Shown here piece by piece: positions 1 through 10,435 of a stretch of DNA of 64,000 nucleotides; the stretch's first letter is position 1, and every line of letters starts with the position of its first letter. The DNA lies in assembly GCA_038503035.1 (NCBI GenBank), contig JAVSML010000029.1, forward strand, positions 1,635,799 to 1,699,798, in the 5' to 3' direction. A program made the position numbers and the translations under genes. The stretch is from Crocodylus rhombifer (Eukaryota > Chordata > Crocodylia > Crocodylidae). The notes below the pieces were generated by a model. It made no database searches. It was given only the letters and a program-made list of their open reading frames with translations, and had not been told where the DNA came from.

Positions 1-95
1 ATCTTCTGTTGGACCAACTGCATAATTGGGGTGGACTTAGACCAGCTTTCTGGTCTCACAGTACCTTCCTCAGGTTTCTGTGAAAGAAACAGACA
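1..95. repeat. Partial copy of an interspersed MITE-like repeat
   Basis: The window opens inside a repeat that also occurs near 20480-20640. The shared order is ATCTT(C/T)TGTTGGACCAACTG-like sequence, then a TTGG-containing spacer, then an AGCTTT(C/T)TGG box. The pattern resembles a short palindromic element common in reptile genomes, but I cannot name the family. The left end is outside the window. Confidence 0.5.
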
Positions 96-234
96 CTTTC
101 TTTTTCAGACTATCTGTAAGGGTACTGTGATGCCAGAAAGCGATTGGTCTATATAACAACAGCACCCACAAAAATTCTTGCCCCTCACATTTGAAAACTA
201 TAATTTGTCAAAAAGTTTGAAAGCAGCTCAGTGA

Positions 235-1400
235 GTTTTAGAAAATTGGTTTATGGGATGTATCCAGAGAGTGGTAGTGAGTGGATGGGTCGGTTTCTGC
301 CTGAAGGAATGTGGGCAGTGGCGTCCCCCAAGGCTCTGTCCTGGGACCAGTACTGTTCAATATCTTCATTAGTGACTTGGATGAGGGAGTAGAAAGCACC
401 CTGTCCAAGTTTGCTGATGACACCAAACTATGGGGGGAGGTACACAAACTAGATGGCAGGGAGCAAATCCAGGCTGATTTGGACAGGCTGGGGAAATGGT
501 CTGAACAGAATAGGATGCAGTTTAACAAGAATAAGTGTCATGTGTTGCACATGGGGAGGAAGAATCATCGAAACTTCTATAGCCTGGGAGGTACCACTCT
601 AAATAGCACAATGGCGGAAAGGGATCTCAGAGTCATAGTCAACTCCAAAATGAACATGAATCACCAGTGTGATAGGAAATAAGTAAAGCTAACCACACCC
701 TTTCTTGCATAAGTAGGTGCATCACAAACAGGTCTAGGGACATGATACTTCTGCTCTATGCAGCATTGGTCAGGCCGCAGCTGAAGTACTGCATCCAGTT
801 TTGGGCACCGCACTTCAGGAGGGATCATAGAATCAATGAGCCGGAAGAGACCTAGATCATCGAGTCTGACTCCCTGCCAGGGGCAGGAACAAGCACTGGG
901 GGTGGGAGGGGTCATAAGACCCCAGCCAGGTGCCTGATGTGGATGGCCTGGAGAGGGTTCAGAGGAGGGCCACTCGTCTGGTTAAAGGCCTACAGAAAAA
1001 GCCCTATGTGGACTGATTGGGAGACCTGAACCTTTTCAGCCTTCACAAGAGGAGGCTGAGAGGTGATCTCATGGCCACCTACAAACTCATCGTGGGGGGC
1101 AGCAAGAAATAAGGGATACGATGTTTACCAGGGCGCCTGTTGGGGTAACTAGAAATAATGGCCACACGCTGGAAGAGAGCAAATTCAGACTGGACATCAG
1201 GAGAAAATTATTTACAGTGAGGGTTGCCAAAATATGGAATAAGCTTCCAAGGGAGGTGGTGCTGTCCCCTTCTTTGGAGGTGTTTAAAAGGAGATTGGAC
1301 AGACACCTGGCTGGGGCCATCTGACCCCAGCACTCATTCCTGCCCAGGGCAGGGGGTCAGATTTGATGATCTAATAGGTCCTTTTCATCTATGAAATATC
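235..1400 (+). mobile_element. CR1 LINE, 5'-truncated copy (RT C-terminal half to 3' end)
   Basis: This is a non-LTR retrotransposon fragment carrying the C-terminal half of the CR1 reverse transcriptase. Translation in the plus strand gives the [14 protein letters not shown] box near 326 and the catalytic FADD box at 410-421, followed by the thumb region. The frame then breaks near 680. CR1 C-terminal motifs return at 1121-1323 ([19 protein letters not shown], the final RRLDRHLAG) and end at a stop. The 3' UTR ends in the usual CR1 form, GATTTGATGATCTAATAGG followed by CTATGAAAT near 1400. The 5' part (ORF1, endonuclease, RT fingers) is absent. A second CR1 is inserted at 826-938. The copy is inactive. 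Confidence 0.9.
826..938 (-). mobile_element. Small antisense CR1 3' end nested in the CR1 at 235-1400
   Basis: The host CR1 reads AGGGAT then GTGGATGGCCTGGAGAGGG when the segment in between is removed, which is the normal CR1 phrase. The removed segment begins CATAGAATCA and contains ATCATCGAGTCTGACTCCC and GACCCCAGCCAGGTGCC. Those are the reverse complement of a CR1 3' UTR and match the 3' end at 24407. It is a 5'-truncated copy of about 113 bp that landed in antisense. A short GAT flanks it on both sides, too short to be a firm target-site duplication. Confidence 0.85.
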
Positions 1401-1485
1401 ACCCTTTAAAATGTAACTTGTTTAATATATAAATAGTGCCATTGTTTATGTTAGACTACTCTTAAGCAGCAAAAAAGATCTACAC

Positions 1486-1640
1486 CAGTGACCATCAACC
1501 TTTTAACAAGCTGCAAGCCAGATCCAGCCAACTGCCATATGCTGCCAAACCCTAATCTGTACAATTGCTTCTGTTGCCCTGTATTAAAAAAAATTACTAT
1601 TCCTACATCTTGACATTTTTATAGATTTCATAGACAGCAC
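1486..1640 (+). mobile_element. Possible hAT-type 5' end fragment
   Basis: The sequence starting at 1486 reads CAGTGACCATCAACCTTTT, which resembles the CAGTGGTT(C/G)TCAACC terminus of Charlie-like hAT elements and the element at 6645-7306. I found no matching right terminus or duplication before the CR1 starts at about 1640, so this is at best a truncated relic. Confidence 0.35.
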
Positions 1641-3672
1641 AAGGGATGGCCATCCCATCTCGGAGAAAAGGTAGCAAAAGGGTGCAGCAACTCCCTTGAC
1701 TCAGCAGGGAACTTGAGGACCTCCTTCCCCTCAAAAGAGAGACTTATAAAGGATGGAAGGCTGGAGTTACCACCAAGGAGGAGCACTCAGCACCGATCTG
1801 TACCTGCAGGGAGCGGATCAGGAAAGCCAAGGCTGCAACTGAGCTCCATCAGGCTTTACGTATCAAGGATAACAAAAAGTCATTTTTCAGATATGTAGGG
1901 AGTCAGAAAAAAGCAAGGGTAACATTAGACCCCAGGTGAACCAAATAGGACAGCTGGTAACTGACACCCAGGAAAAGGCCAATCTGCTTAATGGGTACTT
2001 CGCCTCAATCTTTCATTAGTCCAGTGGGACTGCTCTGCCTAGCAAGATATGGGACAGCTAGGGTGAGGGTGTGTTTATATCCAGGATCAGTGTTGATTTA
2101 GTAAAGGATCACCTTGAGAGGCTGGACACCTTCAAGTCAGCTGGTCTTGACAGATTACACTCTAGAGTACTCAAGGAGCTGGCAGCTGTCATAGCCCAAC
2201 TATTGCCAAAAATATTTGAAAACTCATTGTGCTCAGGTGAAGTACCTGAGGACTGGAAGAAGGCTAGTCTGGTACCCATCTTCAAAAAGGGGTGGAAAGT
2301 AGATCCTGGGAATTACAGGCCAATCAGCTTGACCTCAATCCCCGGTAAGATTCTGGAGAAAATTATCAAGGAGACCCTTCTGGATAACCTGGCTGAGGGC
2401 AACATCCTGAGGGACAGCCAACACAGGTTTGTCGTGGATAGGTCTTGCCTGACTAATCACATCTCCTTCTATGACCGGCGGACCTATCCCCTGGACAAGG
2501 GAGAAAGATTGACGTCATATATCTGGACTTTAAAAAAGCCTTTGATCTGGTGTCCCATGACCTCCTCAAGGAAAAATTGGCCAACTGTGGCCTCGGCTAC
2601 ACCACAGTCCAAGGTCTAGGAAATTGGCTCTGAGGTCGGACCCAGAGACTAGTGGTCAGTGGTAGCGAATCATTATGGCACTCTGTGACCAGTGATGTCC
2701 CCCAAGTCTGTCCTTGGACCGGTTCTCTTCAATATCTTTTCAGTGATGTGGACATTGGAGTCAGAGGCCTACTGGGGCCAATGACACTAAACTTTGGGGC
2801 ATAGTGTCCACACCTGAGGACAGGTTAGTGATCCAGGATGACCAGGATAAACTTAGTAAGTGGGTGGATACCAATCTGATGACATTCAATACCAATAAAT
2901 GTAAGGTACTCCACCTCGGGCGGGGGGGGGGAACCCGTGGCATACTTATAGGCTCGGCAGCGCTACGGTTGCTAGCAGCACTGCTGAAAGAGACTTGGGG
3001 GTCATGATTGACCAGAAGATGAACATGAGCCACCAGTGCAACGTCACAGCTGGAAAAGCAAACAAAACTCTGGCTTACATCCATAGATGCTTCTCAAGTA
3101 AATCTCAGGATGTCATCCTCCCGCTGTACTCGGCCTTGGTGAGGCCACAACTGGAGTACTACATACAATTCTGGGCTCCACAATTCAAGAAGGATGTCGA
3201 GAAGCTTGAGAGAGTCCAGAGAAGAGCCACGTGCATGATCAGAGGGCAAGAGAATAAGCCTTATGGGGAGAGGCTGAGAGCCATGAGACTCTTCAGCCTG
3301 GAAAAGCACAGGCTCACGGGGGACCTGGTGGCTGCTTATAAGTACATTAGGGGTGTACATTAGGACCTTGGAGAACGTCTGTTCACCAGAGTGCCCCAAG
3401 GAAAAACAAGGACCAATGATCATAAGCTCCTACAAGACTGTTTTAGACTGGACATAAGAAAAAATTTCTTTACTGTCCAAGCCCCCAAGACCTGGAATAA
3501 ACTCCTTCCAGTAGTGGTGCAGGCACCTACTCTGGACTCGTTGAAGAAATGTTTGGAGGCTTATCTTGCTGGGATCTTATGTCCCTAGCTGACTTCCTGC
3601 CCCTGGGGTAGGGGGCTGGACTTGACCATCTTCAAGGTCCCTTCCAGCCCTAACGTCTGTGAAATCTATGAA
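1640..3672 (+). mobile_element. CR1 LINE copy, linker plus RT to 3' end
   Basis: This plus-strand CR1 starts in the endonuclease-RT linker (a KDGRLELPP-like segment near 1752) and runs through the RT. At 2071-2619 one frame gives FKSAGLDRLHSRVLKEL, VPEDWKKASLVPIFKKG and YRPISLTSIPGKILEKI. The frame then shifts, and the catalytic region near 2776 is degraded to GANDTKLWG instead of FADDTKLWG. Motifs resume at 2995-3363 (MGVMIDQKMNMSHQ, LVRPQLEYYIQFWAPQF) and at 3391-3588, where the C-terminal LDIRKNFFTVQAPKTWNKL region ends in a stop. The 3' UTR closes with GTCTGTGAAATCTATGAAAT. It belongs to the same subfamily as the minus-strand copy at 53771-55410. It is dead, with frameshifts and a lost catalytic aspartate. 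Confidence 0.9.
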
Positions 3673-4001
3673 ATTTACTGTGCAGTAAATTAGTCCTTGT
3701 TGGCTGTTGTGTGTCCTGACGGTCATGGGGCCAGGAGAGCTCCACCTGCTGCAGTGACAGCTCTCTCTGCCCCATGCACAACAGCTCCCTTCCCAATGTG
3801 CATGGAGCCAAGAGACAGCTGCTGCTGCATTCGGCAGAGCTCTCCTGTGCCCCTTGCCTAAAGCTCCTCCTGGCTGCTGCAGTGGGGAGAGCAGGGTGGG
3901 AGCAAATCTGCTCCCAAGAAGGAGGCATATAGACAAGCTCCCAGGAAGCTTTTACTGGGCAGTAAGCCTACTGTGAATTAATAGCATGTGTAGACATGCC
4001 T
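3673..4001. mobile_element. Right part of a MITE with GTGTAGACATGCC terminus
   Basis: Directly downstream of the CR1, the segment starts TTTACTGTGCAGTAAATTAG and ends AGCATGTGTAGACATGCC. Both the internal CAGTAAA/TACTG pieces and the terminal motif recur in the MITE at 23928-27556, so I read this as a second copy that lacks its left end. The middle is GC-rich and contains no credible gene. Confidence 0.55.
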
Positions 4002-4674
4002 TGATATTACTAAATATGGATGCTGCTTTATAGATATAAATACTCAGATGAGCTTAAAAAGGAGAAAGGGGAAAAGTATTTCTGTAATGTTATAAATAAT
4101 GAAATCATCAATTAAAGTAGGGTCCACATATTAGCTCTGTTCAGATTTAAATTCATACAAATACGTACTGTGATTATACAAGAAACATTAGTTTCCTTTG
4201 AGGAAAAACTACTTGTAGCTGTAAGGTTCAAATATCTACTTAAATTTTCAGCAATGTTGAACTCCATTCAGTTGTGACAGACTGTTAAATCTGTCCAACC
4301 TTTGTACTGTGTGTACTACAAATATTAAAAGTGTTAATAATTGAACTTCTGGAGGTATATGTCCATGTAGTTTCCTTTGTCCTGAGCTAGGTTATCTGTG
4401 CATAGAAGGGTTCTCCATTTTATGTGGTACTGAAATAGTCTAAGAAGTGTCAGATATGATTCCTGAAGAATGTAGACAGCTTGAACCTTAATATTTCTCC
4501 CTTCATTTTTTTCCATTAAAATTTCCAAAGAGTAAGGTGAGTCTGAGGCAAGCCTTGGAATTATTTGAGTGGTGATGAGTGCGTCTCAACGTGGAAAAAC
4601 TACACTTTTACTGATCTTCAGTGTAGGTAGTCATACTTTTTGACTGCAGTATAGACATGCTCAGAGAAACTAAA
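4002..4674. other. Unassigned AT-rich stretch with one MITE-like terminus
   Basis: No gene is visible. A TATAGACATGCTCA motif at 4650-4663 resembles the right terminus of the MITE family seen at 3673-4001 and 23928-27556, but I see no partner terminus. The last bases (GTCTAGAT, 4675-4682) are the left target-site duplication of the next element. Confidence 0.5.
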
Positions 4675-4682
4675 GTCTAGAT

Positions 4683-6172
4683 CGGGGCAGGCAAAATATG
4701 GCCTATGGGCTGAATCCAGCTCACCAGGCAATTTCATTTCACCCGTGCCTACCAACTGATTGTATCCCACTCAGCCCTTCTGCCTACAAGGGTGGGTGTG
4801 AGGTGCCCACATAAACACCCACTCCCCAACATGCCCTATTGCATCTTCCTCCCACCCATCTGTGTGGAAGGGCCCAGCTCAGCCAGGACACAGCTTCTGA
4901 GTGGGGCTGCTGCTGATAGGGAAGTGGCGGGGGCAGCTGCAGCTGCAGCTGGGTGGGAGGGTGGAGTATGGGGCTGGGGCTAGTAGCAACATGAAGTCCA
5001 TGGCCAGAGAGGTGGCAGGAGCACAGAGCTCGGGTGAGCAGTGTGTGGGTGTGGAGACCCCCCACCACACACTCCTCCACATGGCATAGAGCCCACAGGG
5101 GTGCTTGGGGAGCTCATGCCCATTGTAGGCGTTGCTGCTGGCAGCATGTGGCTCTGGCCAGTGCTGCACACAGGGGCAGGAAGCAAAGCCCAGATAGTCC
5201 AATTCTACTGTGTGGGGCTCCCTAGGGCACATGTGCAGCTCCTGCATTCACACATCACCAAGGGAAGCCCCACATAAAGCCAGCTGCCTTCTCTTCTCTC
5301 TGCCACACAGGTCCCAGGACTCCGCTGGGAAGCAGGGGCTGGGGCTCCCTTCCACTTCTAGCAGAGTCCTGGGACCTGCGCAGCAGGAAGAGGCAAAAGC
5401 AGCTAGCTCCATTGCACGGGGCTTCCCTCTGTGCCACGTGAGTGCAGGAGCTGCATGCGCACTGTGGGGAGCCTCACGCAACAGAAGCGGGCCGGCCAGG
5501 CTGCACTCCTCATCCCCTCCCATGTACAGCACTGGCTATAGCCATTGCCCACTGGCAGCAGTGTCGACACTGGGCATGAGCTCCCCAAGTGCCTCCACCT
5601 GCTGCTGCTGCTGCTGGGGGGCAGCAGGGGCTTGTGCACCATGGAGGGCAGTATATGGGGAATCCCTTTACACCCAACAAACCCCACATATGCACACCCT
5701 GCCTCATAACTCCCCCACATGCACCCCCCAATATACCCTATTTCCTCCAACACCTCCTCACAGACCACCCCCACATAACCCCTAAACCCCACACACATTA
5801 TACAAGAGTAAGGCTTTATTTTTGAGTTTTATTATGCAATCATCTCTATATAAGTTATGCAAACAAATCTTGACAAAAATATTCTTGTAATAAAATTAAA
5901 ATATGTTATAGTAAGAATTTAATTTTTATAGTTATGATTTGGCTTTTTTCTGGTTCCAAGATGGCAACCCTTCCCTCCCAAAAGGAGTATTTCTGAAGGG
6001 CAAGGGGAGGGAATTCTGGTGGCAAAGGTCAGGGGTTGGGGTGTGACTTCTGGCCACAAGATGACAACCACGGGTTGGAGCACCTGTCAAGAGGCAGGAC
6101 TACCTTTGCGGCCCTTGACAGTTCACCAACGCTCATTAAGTGGCCCTCCAGTTGAAAAAATTGCCTACGCTG
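4683..6172. mobile_element. Non-autonomous hAT transposon, 1.49 kb, perfect 8-bp TSD
   Basis: The element is bracketed by GTCTAGAT at 4675-4682 and 6173-6180, a perfect 8-bp direct repeat of the length typical for hAT insertion. Its left terminus reads CGGGGCAGGCAAAATATGG. The right terminus, reverse-complemented, reads CAGCGTAGGCAATTTTTTC, so the two ends share an imperfect short inverted repeat (C-G-G--GGCAA). No transposase is encoded; the open frames inside are low-complexity products of GC-rich DNA. The core carries a very long foldback at 5072-5652. It must have been moved by a transposase supplied elsewhere. Confidence 0.85.
5072..5652. repeat. Long imperfect inverted repeat (foldback) inside the hAT element
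   Basis: Two arms of roughly 250 bp face each other around a centre near 5343. The inner arm ends are CAGGTCCCAGGACTC at 5308-5322 and its exact complement GAGTCCTGGGACCTG at 5364-5378. Further out, GTGCAGCTCCTGCA near 5233 pairs with TGCAGGAGCTGCATG near 5443, and CTTGGGGAGCTCATGCCCA near 5104 pairs with TGGGCATGAGCTCCCCAAG near 5574. A transcript of this region could form a long hairpin. I see no promoter that would make one. Confidence 0.85.
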
Positions 6173-6636
6173 GTCTAGATTTAGGAAAACAGAGCCAGGA
6201 ATTGATGGCAATGTCATATACATGTGCAGAGTTTTTAGTGCTGTAGAACTTAAAACAGCAATGAAGGACTGAACTTTCCTTCTGGTTCATCTTCAGAAAA
6301 GCTGCCAGTTAAATTATATGTACATACTTCTTGTGGCTGGGTATGTTATAGGATCTGGAGGGGAAAAAGTTTGATTTGCGTATCACAGGTTGAGGTGAAG
6401 GAGACCTGTTGACAAGACCTGTGCACTCTCTGTGCTTTGCCCAATGTAAAGCCAGGCTATAAGAAATCTAGAATAATATAAAATGGGTATGTTAGACTTG
6501 ATCTGTTTCTCTTTTTTGACATTCCTCCAAAAAGGGGGTGTTAAAGCTTGTATAGCAAGTGGGAGGGGTGGATGGCAGCATGGGTTTTGAAGCTGAAGGT
6601 CTCAAATAGTTTCTTGAATGCTGGTTAAAGTGGATG
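6173..6636. other. Unassigned stretch between two hAT elements
   Basis: No coding potential or recognisable repeat is visible, apart from the target-site duplication bases at each end. Confidence 0.5.
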
Positions 6637-6644
6637 CACTGGGA

Positions 6645-7306
6645 CAGGAGTTTTCAACCTTTTTTTAACAAGTGTACCCCTTCTGTCTCAAAGTTTCAGC
6701 TCATACCCTTTATATAGGGACCAGGGTTTCACTGGGCTCTTCCCGGGTGGGGCTGGGCCAGACTGCATTCCGGGCGGGCAGTGGCAGTGCTGGGAGGGGG
6801 GCTACAGAAGGGGCTGCAGCCACTCCAGAATTCACCATAGCCCACCTAACCCCCCTCCCAGCACCGCTGCCACCACCTTCCCTGAGCAGAGCGCAGCCCC
6901 AGCCTGCAGTGGCAGCCTGCCTTCCCTCCAGCGTGCAGATCTAGGGGAGTGCATAGTGGTAGGAACCGCCCCCCCTTGCATGCAACTCAGTCCCACATCC
7001 CGCCCCAGCTGGGCAGGCCCTGTCCCTGCCCCAGCCCCACCCACAGCCCCAGCCCCACTCCCTCTTGCACCACTGGGGCCTTGATTTGCCCCCCATGCCT
7101 CTTAGCTCACAACAGACTTACCAGCCAGACCTGGCTGCTCTTCATGCTGCCGGCCTGTGCTCCTGGCCACCAGCGTGCTGTGTTGTGGCTGCATGTACAC
7201 ACACGGGATTTATTGGCCACATTATTGGCCACATCAATTGTACGTACCCCTTACGACCTTTTTAAGTACCCCCAGGGGTACGCATTGCCCTGGTTGACAA
7301 CCACTG
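6645..7306. mobile_element. Non-autonomous hAT (Charlie-like termini), 662 bp
   Basis: The flanks are CACTGGGA (6637-6644) and CACTAGGA (7307-7314), an 8-bp duplication with one mismatch. The left end reads CAGGAGTTTTCAACCTTTTT. The right end, reverse-complemented, reads CAGTGGTTGTCAACCAGGG. These match the CAGTGGTT-TCAACC type of hAT terminus. Inside the ends are the paired phrases GTACCCCTTCTG and GGGGTACGC, and the core is GC-rich without a transposase frame. Confidence 0.85.
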
Positions 7307-7314
7307 CACTAGGA

Positions 7315-8258
7315 TTTTTGGAAGTATGCCCTCCATCCTCCATAAGGCTCTTTGCAAACTTGGTAGCAGGTTTTGGGCAGCAGTAGGAACAAAAAATACT
7401 TCTTTCTTTATAGCAGTGGTTAGAAGACCATTTCTCTTGTGTTTGACAAATATCTGGCAGTACTGATCTATCCATTCTTTACTGCAGACTATATTGTTGC
7501 ACTTCACTGTTTCTGGGATCCAAAGACTTGGTTCTGCACCAGTGAAGTGGCTTAGCTCCCCAGTGGGCTGAACCATTTGACACCAAATCTTTTTTTTCTT
7601 TTTTTCTTTTTTCCTTTTTTGGTAGTCTACCGTCTTCTATGCTAACTTAATGCCTATAATTAATGGCACATTCTGATCATACTCTTTAAGGTCATCAATG
7701 GACCCTGATGTGACCAGATCAGGGTCCATCAAGAATGCCATGTTCTTTGGGGTTAATGCAAGTGCCAAAACCTCTTGTAAAACTTGAAACCAAGTAAAAG
7801 TGTGTGCATACACCTTATCAGGCAATGCTCAAGAAACAGCACTGAAGTGACAACACCTTGCCCACTCACTCATACTCCTGGGTGTGGTAAAAAAATCATG
7901 TAGTTCTTTCTTGGCATGTACCCAATGCACACCCAGAGCTGTTCTCAGTGTGGGGTCTGTCTGTGAAAGCAGCACGGGGCATACCCTGTTCCACTCTAGC
8001 AGCAGCCAAAGACTTTTTTTTTTTGACCTGGAGCATGTGCAGAGCCAAACTGCAAATAGGCAGGACATATTTTCATGGTCACGCTCCATGGCCCTCTGAA
8101 ACAGTTAAGATATGTCTAAAATGTTCTTGGCTGAGAATGTTCTAATTTGGAATAAGCCACCAGACAAGAGCAGATTAAACGAAAATGTACCCTTTTGCAG
8201 CGTGCTCTGAAAAATCCATGCTTGCCGCAGTTTTTCTGCACAATTGAGGATAAGGAGC
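7315..8258. other. Unassigned stretch with a pyrimidine tract
   Basis: I see no gene here. A T/C-rich tract lies at about 7589-7620 and a T run near 8012-8022. Small open frames on both strands show no family resemblance. Confidence 0.5.
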
Positions 8259-8260
8259 TA

Positions 8261-9154
8261 CTGTATTTACTCAAATATAAGATGAGAATTCCCCCCTCCC
8301 CCCTATCAGCATGGGGGAAAAAAGTACTTTGTCTTGTATTTGCATACAAAGTAGAGGGGGAGCAGACAGCTCTTGACTCTGGGCCCAGGTTGGAGGCAGA
8401 GTCAGACCTACAGCAACCTCCTGCCCTACCCCTGCTTCCTCTCTATAGCTTCTGCTCCCACCACTGTCTTCCTCCTTACTGTCAGGCATGGAGCACATGG
8501 AAACTCCTTCCCCTGCCCAGCGCTGACTGTATGGCATTGCCAGGCAAGGGCTGTGCTTCAGGATAGAGCAGGGGCGGGCAATTATTTCTGGTGGAGGGCT
8601 GCTTACTGAGTTCAGCAAGCCACCGGGGCCGCATGACAGGCAGCCAGGGGCAGATAAATATTAATTTTCTAAATTTTTTAGGAGCACCGTGGGCCGGATA
8701 GAATGGCCTGGCGGGCTGCATCCTGCCTGCGAGCCACATTTTGCCCACCCCTGGGATAGAGCAACCCAAGCAGTGTGTGACAGTGAGGCAGGGGGAGGGG
8801 ATGGGTCAGAGACTTGTGAGTGGGGGGAGGCATCAGGACTAAGGATGCGGAGGGAGGAGCAGAGACTTACGAAGGCAGAGGGGTCGGGGTGTAGATGGCA
8901 GGCAGGCAGGAATGCTGCAGGGGGAAGAAGTGGGCAGGGCAGGAGGCAAGGGAGCCACCTGACCCCCCGCCCAGCCACTTTGTTTCCTGATGTAGCAGTG
9001 TGGAGGAGGGTGGGATTCAAGACAACCTTCCAATACTTAGGTTCTATACCTGGAAAATTATAACAAATGTAAAAATTTTTCATGTATAGAATATAATTAT
9101 TGGGGGGTTGCCTTATATTCAGGGTCATCTTATATTTTATTTAGGTAAATATGG
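8261..9154. mobile_element. TA-flanked non-autonomous DNA transposon
   Basis: The left terminus CTGTATTTACTCAAATATAAG (8261 onward) is the imperfect inverted partner of the right end, which reads CCATATTTACCTAAATAAAAT when reverse-complemented from 9154. TA dinucleotides sit on both sides (8259-8260 and 9155-9156), as expected for Tc1/mariner-like insertion. A diverged second copy of the right half lies at 22590-22827, including GAGTAAATATGG followed by TA. No transposase frame remains. A hAT element is inserted at 8569-8753. Confidence 0.7.
8569..8753. mobile_element. Short hAT MITE, 185 bp, perfect 8-bp TSD
   Basis: The termini are CAGGGGCGGGCAATT and, on the other side, TTGCCCACCCCTG. They form a 13-bp inverted repeat with one mismatch. 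GGATAGAG flanks the element exactly at 8561-8568 and 8754-8761. The body contains CAGATAAATATTAATTTTC and GGATAGAATGGCCTGGCGGG, which recur in a relic at 48850-49005. This is one of the clearest insertions in the window and is younger than the TA-flanked element that contains it. Confidence 0.93.
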
Positions 9155-9156
9155 TA

Positions 9157-10400
9157 GTGATAGGCTTTACCCCTAGACACATTCACTCTGTCCTCCCCCA
9201 GTCAAAAACAAAGCAAAGAATATGAGAACTCGGGAGAGGAGAAAAGCGGCATTTACTAACAAGTATTTTTGACAGCGCTGAGATCAGTGTATTTTGTGTT
9301 TAGATACTATAATGCTGGCATTCTGTCAAACTACACGACAGTCAAACATCCATCCTAGTGTCTTGTACTTACTAGCAGACTCTGTTACTATCCATGGTTC
9401 GGTTCTGTAGAGCTGCCTGAAAGACCTAGCTGGGAGCAGAATTACAGTGAGTAGGATCAGTATGATTTTGGAGTTCTTTTTTTTTTTCTTATCCTTCCAG
9501 GCTGCTGATGGGCAGCTGTTCATCTGCCTTTAGTTGTGCAGGTGACAGTCCTGTCACTTCACTTGTTTAATGCCTGCAGGTACAGAGGGAAGCACACAAG
9601 ATGCCAGGGGTCCCACCAATATTCTGAAAGCATCTATGGCTGTATCATGAATACCCATAGCAAAGGCTGTGCTGATTTCTTGTGTTCCCTGTACTGGGTA
9701 TCAAGCTTAACTTGCATAAGTGGGAGAGCTGATACTGGCAACAAAGCAAGCATGTTAAAGTTACTAGAAGCTTGGAATGACTTGACTAAGCAGTAATAGC
9801 CATAATTGACTTATTTGTCTTTAATGGGGAAATGAGATCGGTTATCAAGTTTTAACGACAGTAATGGATGTTGTCCAGTCTCTTCAAGGCTGGACTATTG
9901 CAATATGCTTTCCTTTGATTGATCACCAGAAAGCTGCAGGTGACTCAACATGGAACAGGCTGCCTGCCAGGCATAGCAGACAGTTAAAAAAAATATTACA
10001 CTATGGAATTTGAAATCTCTTTAATGGCTACTCTAAGGTCCTGTCTGTGCTTCTGTTTCTTTTTCCTCACTCCATTTTGAAACTCTTTGTTTTTGAAATG
10101 CTACAATTGAGACCAGTGATTCACAGGTGCCAGAATCATGGTGCCCTCAAGTGAGGGCCCTTGGCTACAGAATGTGGTACTGCAAGAGATTATGATAAGC
10201 TTGAAATCTCTACGGCAAGGTTAATTTCTGAGGGCATTATCTAAATAAGCAAATAAGATGCATCAAGGACCTATAAAGATGCCTGAAAGGACCCACCTAA
10301 CTACTATATTTTTAGAGTCAACAACTTCCAAAGGCAGAGGAAGAGGGTTATGATTTCCTATAATTTGTAATCAGTCTTCTTACAAGTTATGCATTGGGGC
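9157..10400. other. Unassigned stretch, possible LINE and hAT scraps
   Basis: No gene is seen. At 9888-9915 the sequence GGCTGGACTATTGCAATATGC resembles the LDYCN motif found late in L2/CR1-type reverse transcriptases, but the surrounding frame is lost. At 10114 CAGTGATTCACAGGTGCC resembles a hAT left end without a partner. A 13-base T run lies near 9478-9490. Confidence 0.35.
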
Positions 10401-10435
10401 CTTGAAACTAATAATGGCTAGAAATATACTAGCAA

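Noticed and set aside
5210..5785. 191-codon open frame on the plus strand with overlapping minus-strand frames
   Set aside because: It lies within the GC-rich foldback core of a hAT element. Several overlapping frames are open at once, which reflects composition, and no domain is visible.
8689..9128. 124-codon plus and 155-codon minus frames
   Set aside because: Both span the hAT/TA-element nest and cross its boundaries, so they cannot be a real gene.
10114..10330. Possible hAT element starting CAGTGATTCACAGGTGCC
   Set aside because: Only one terminus is visible, and no right end or 8-bp duplication was found.
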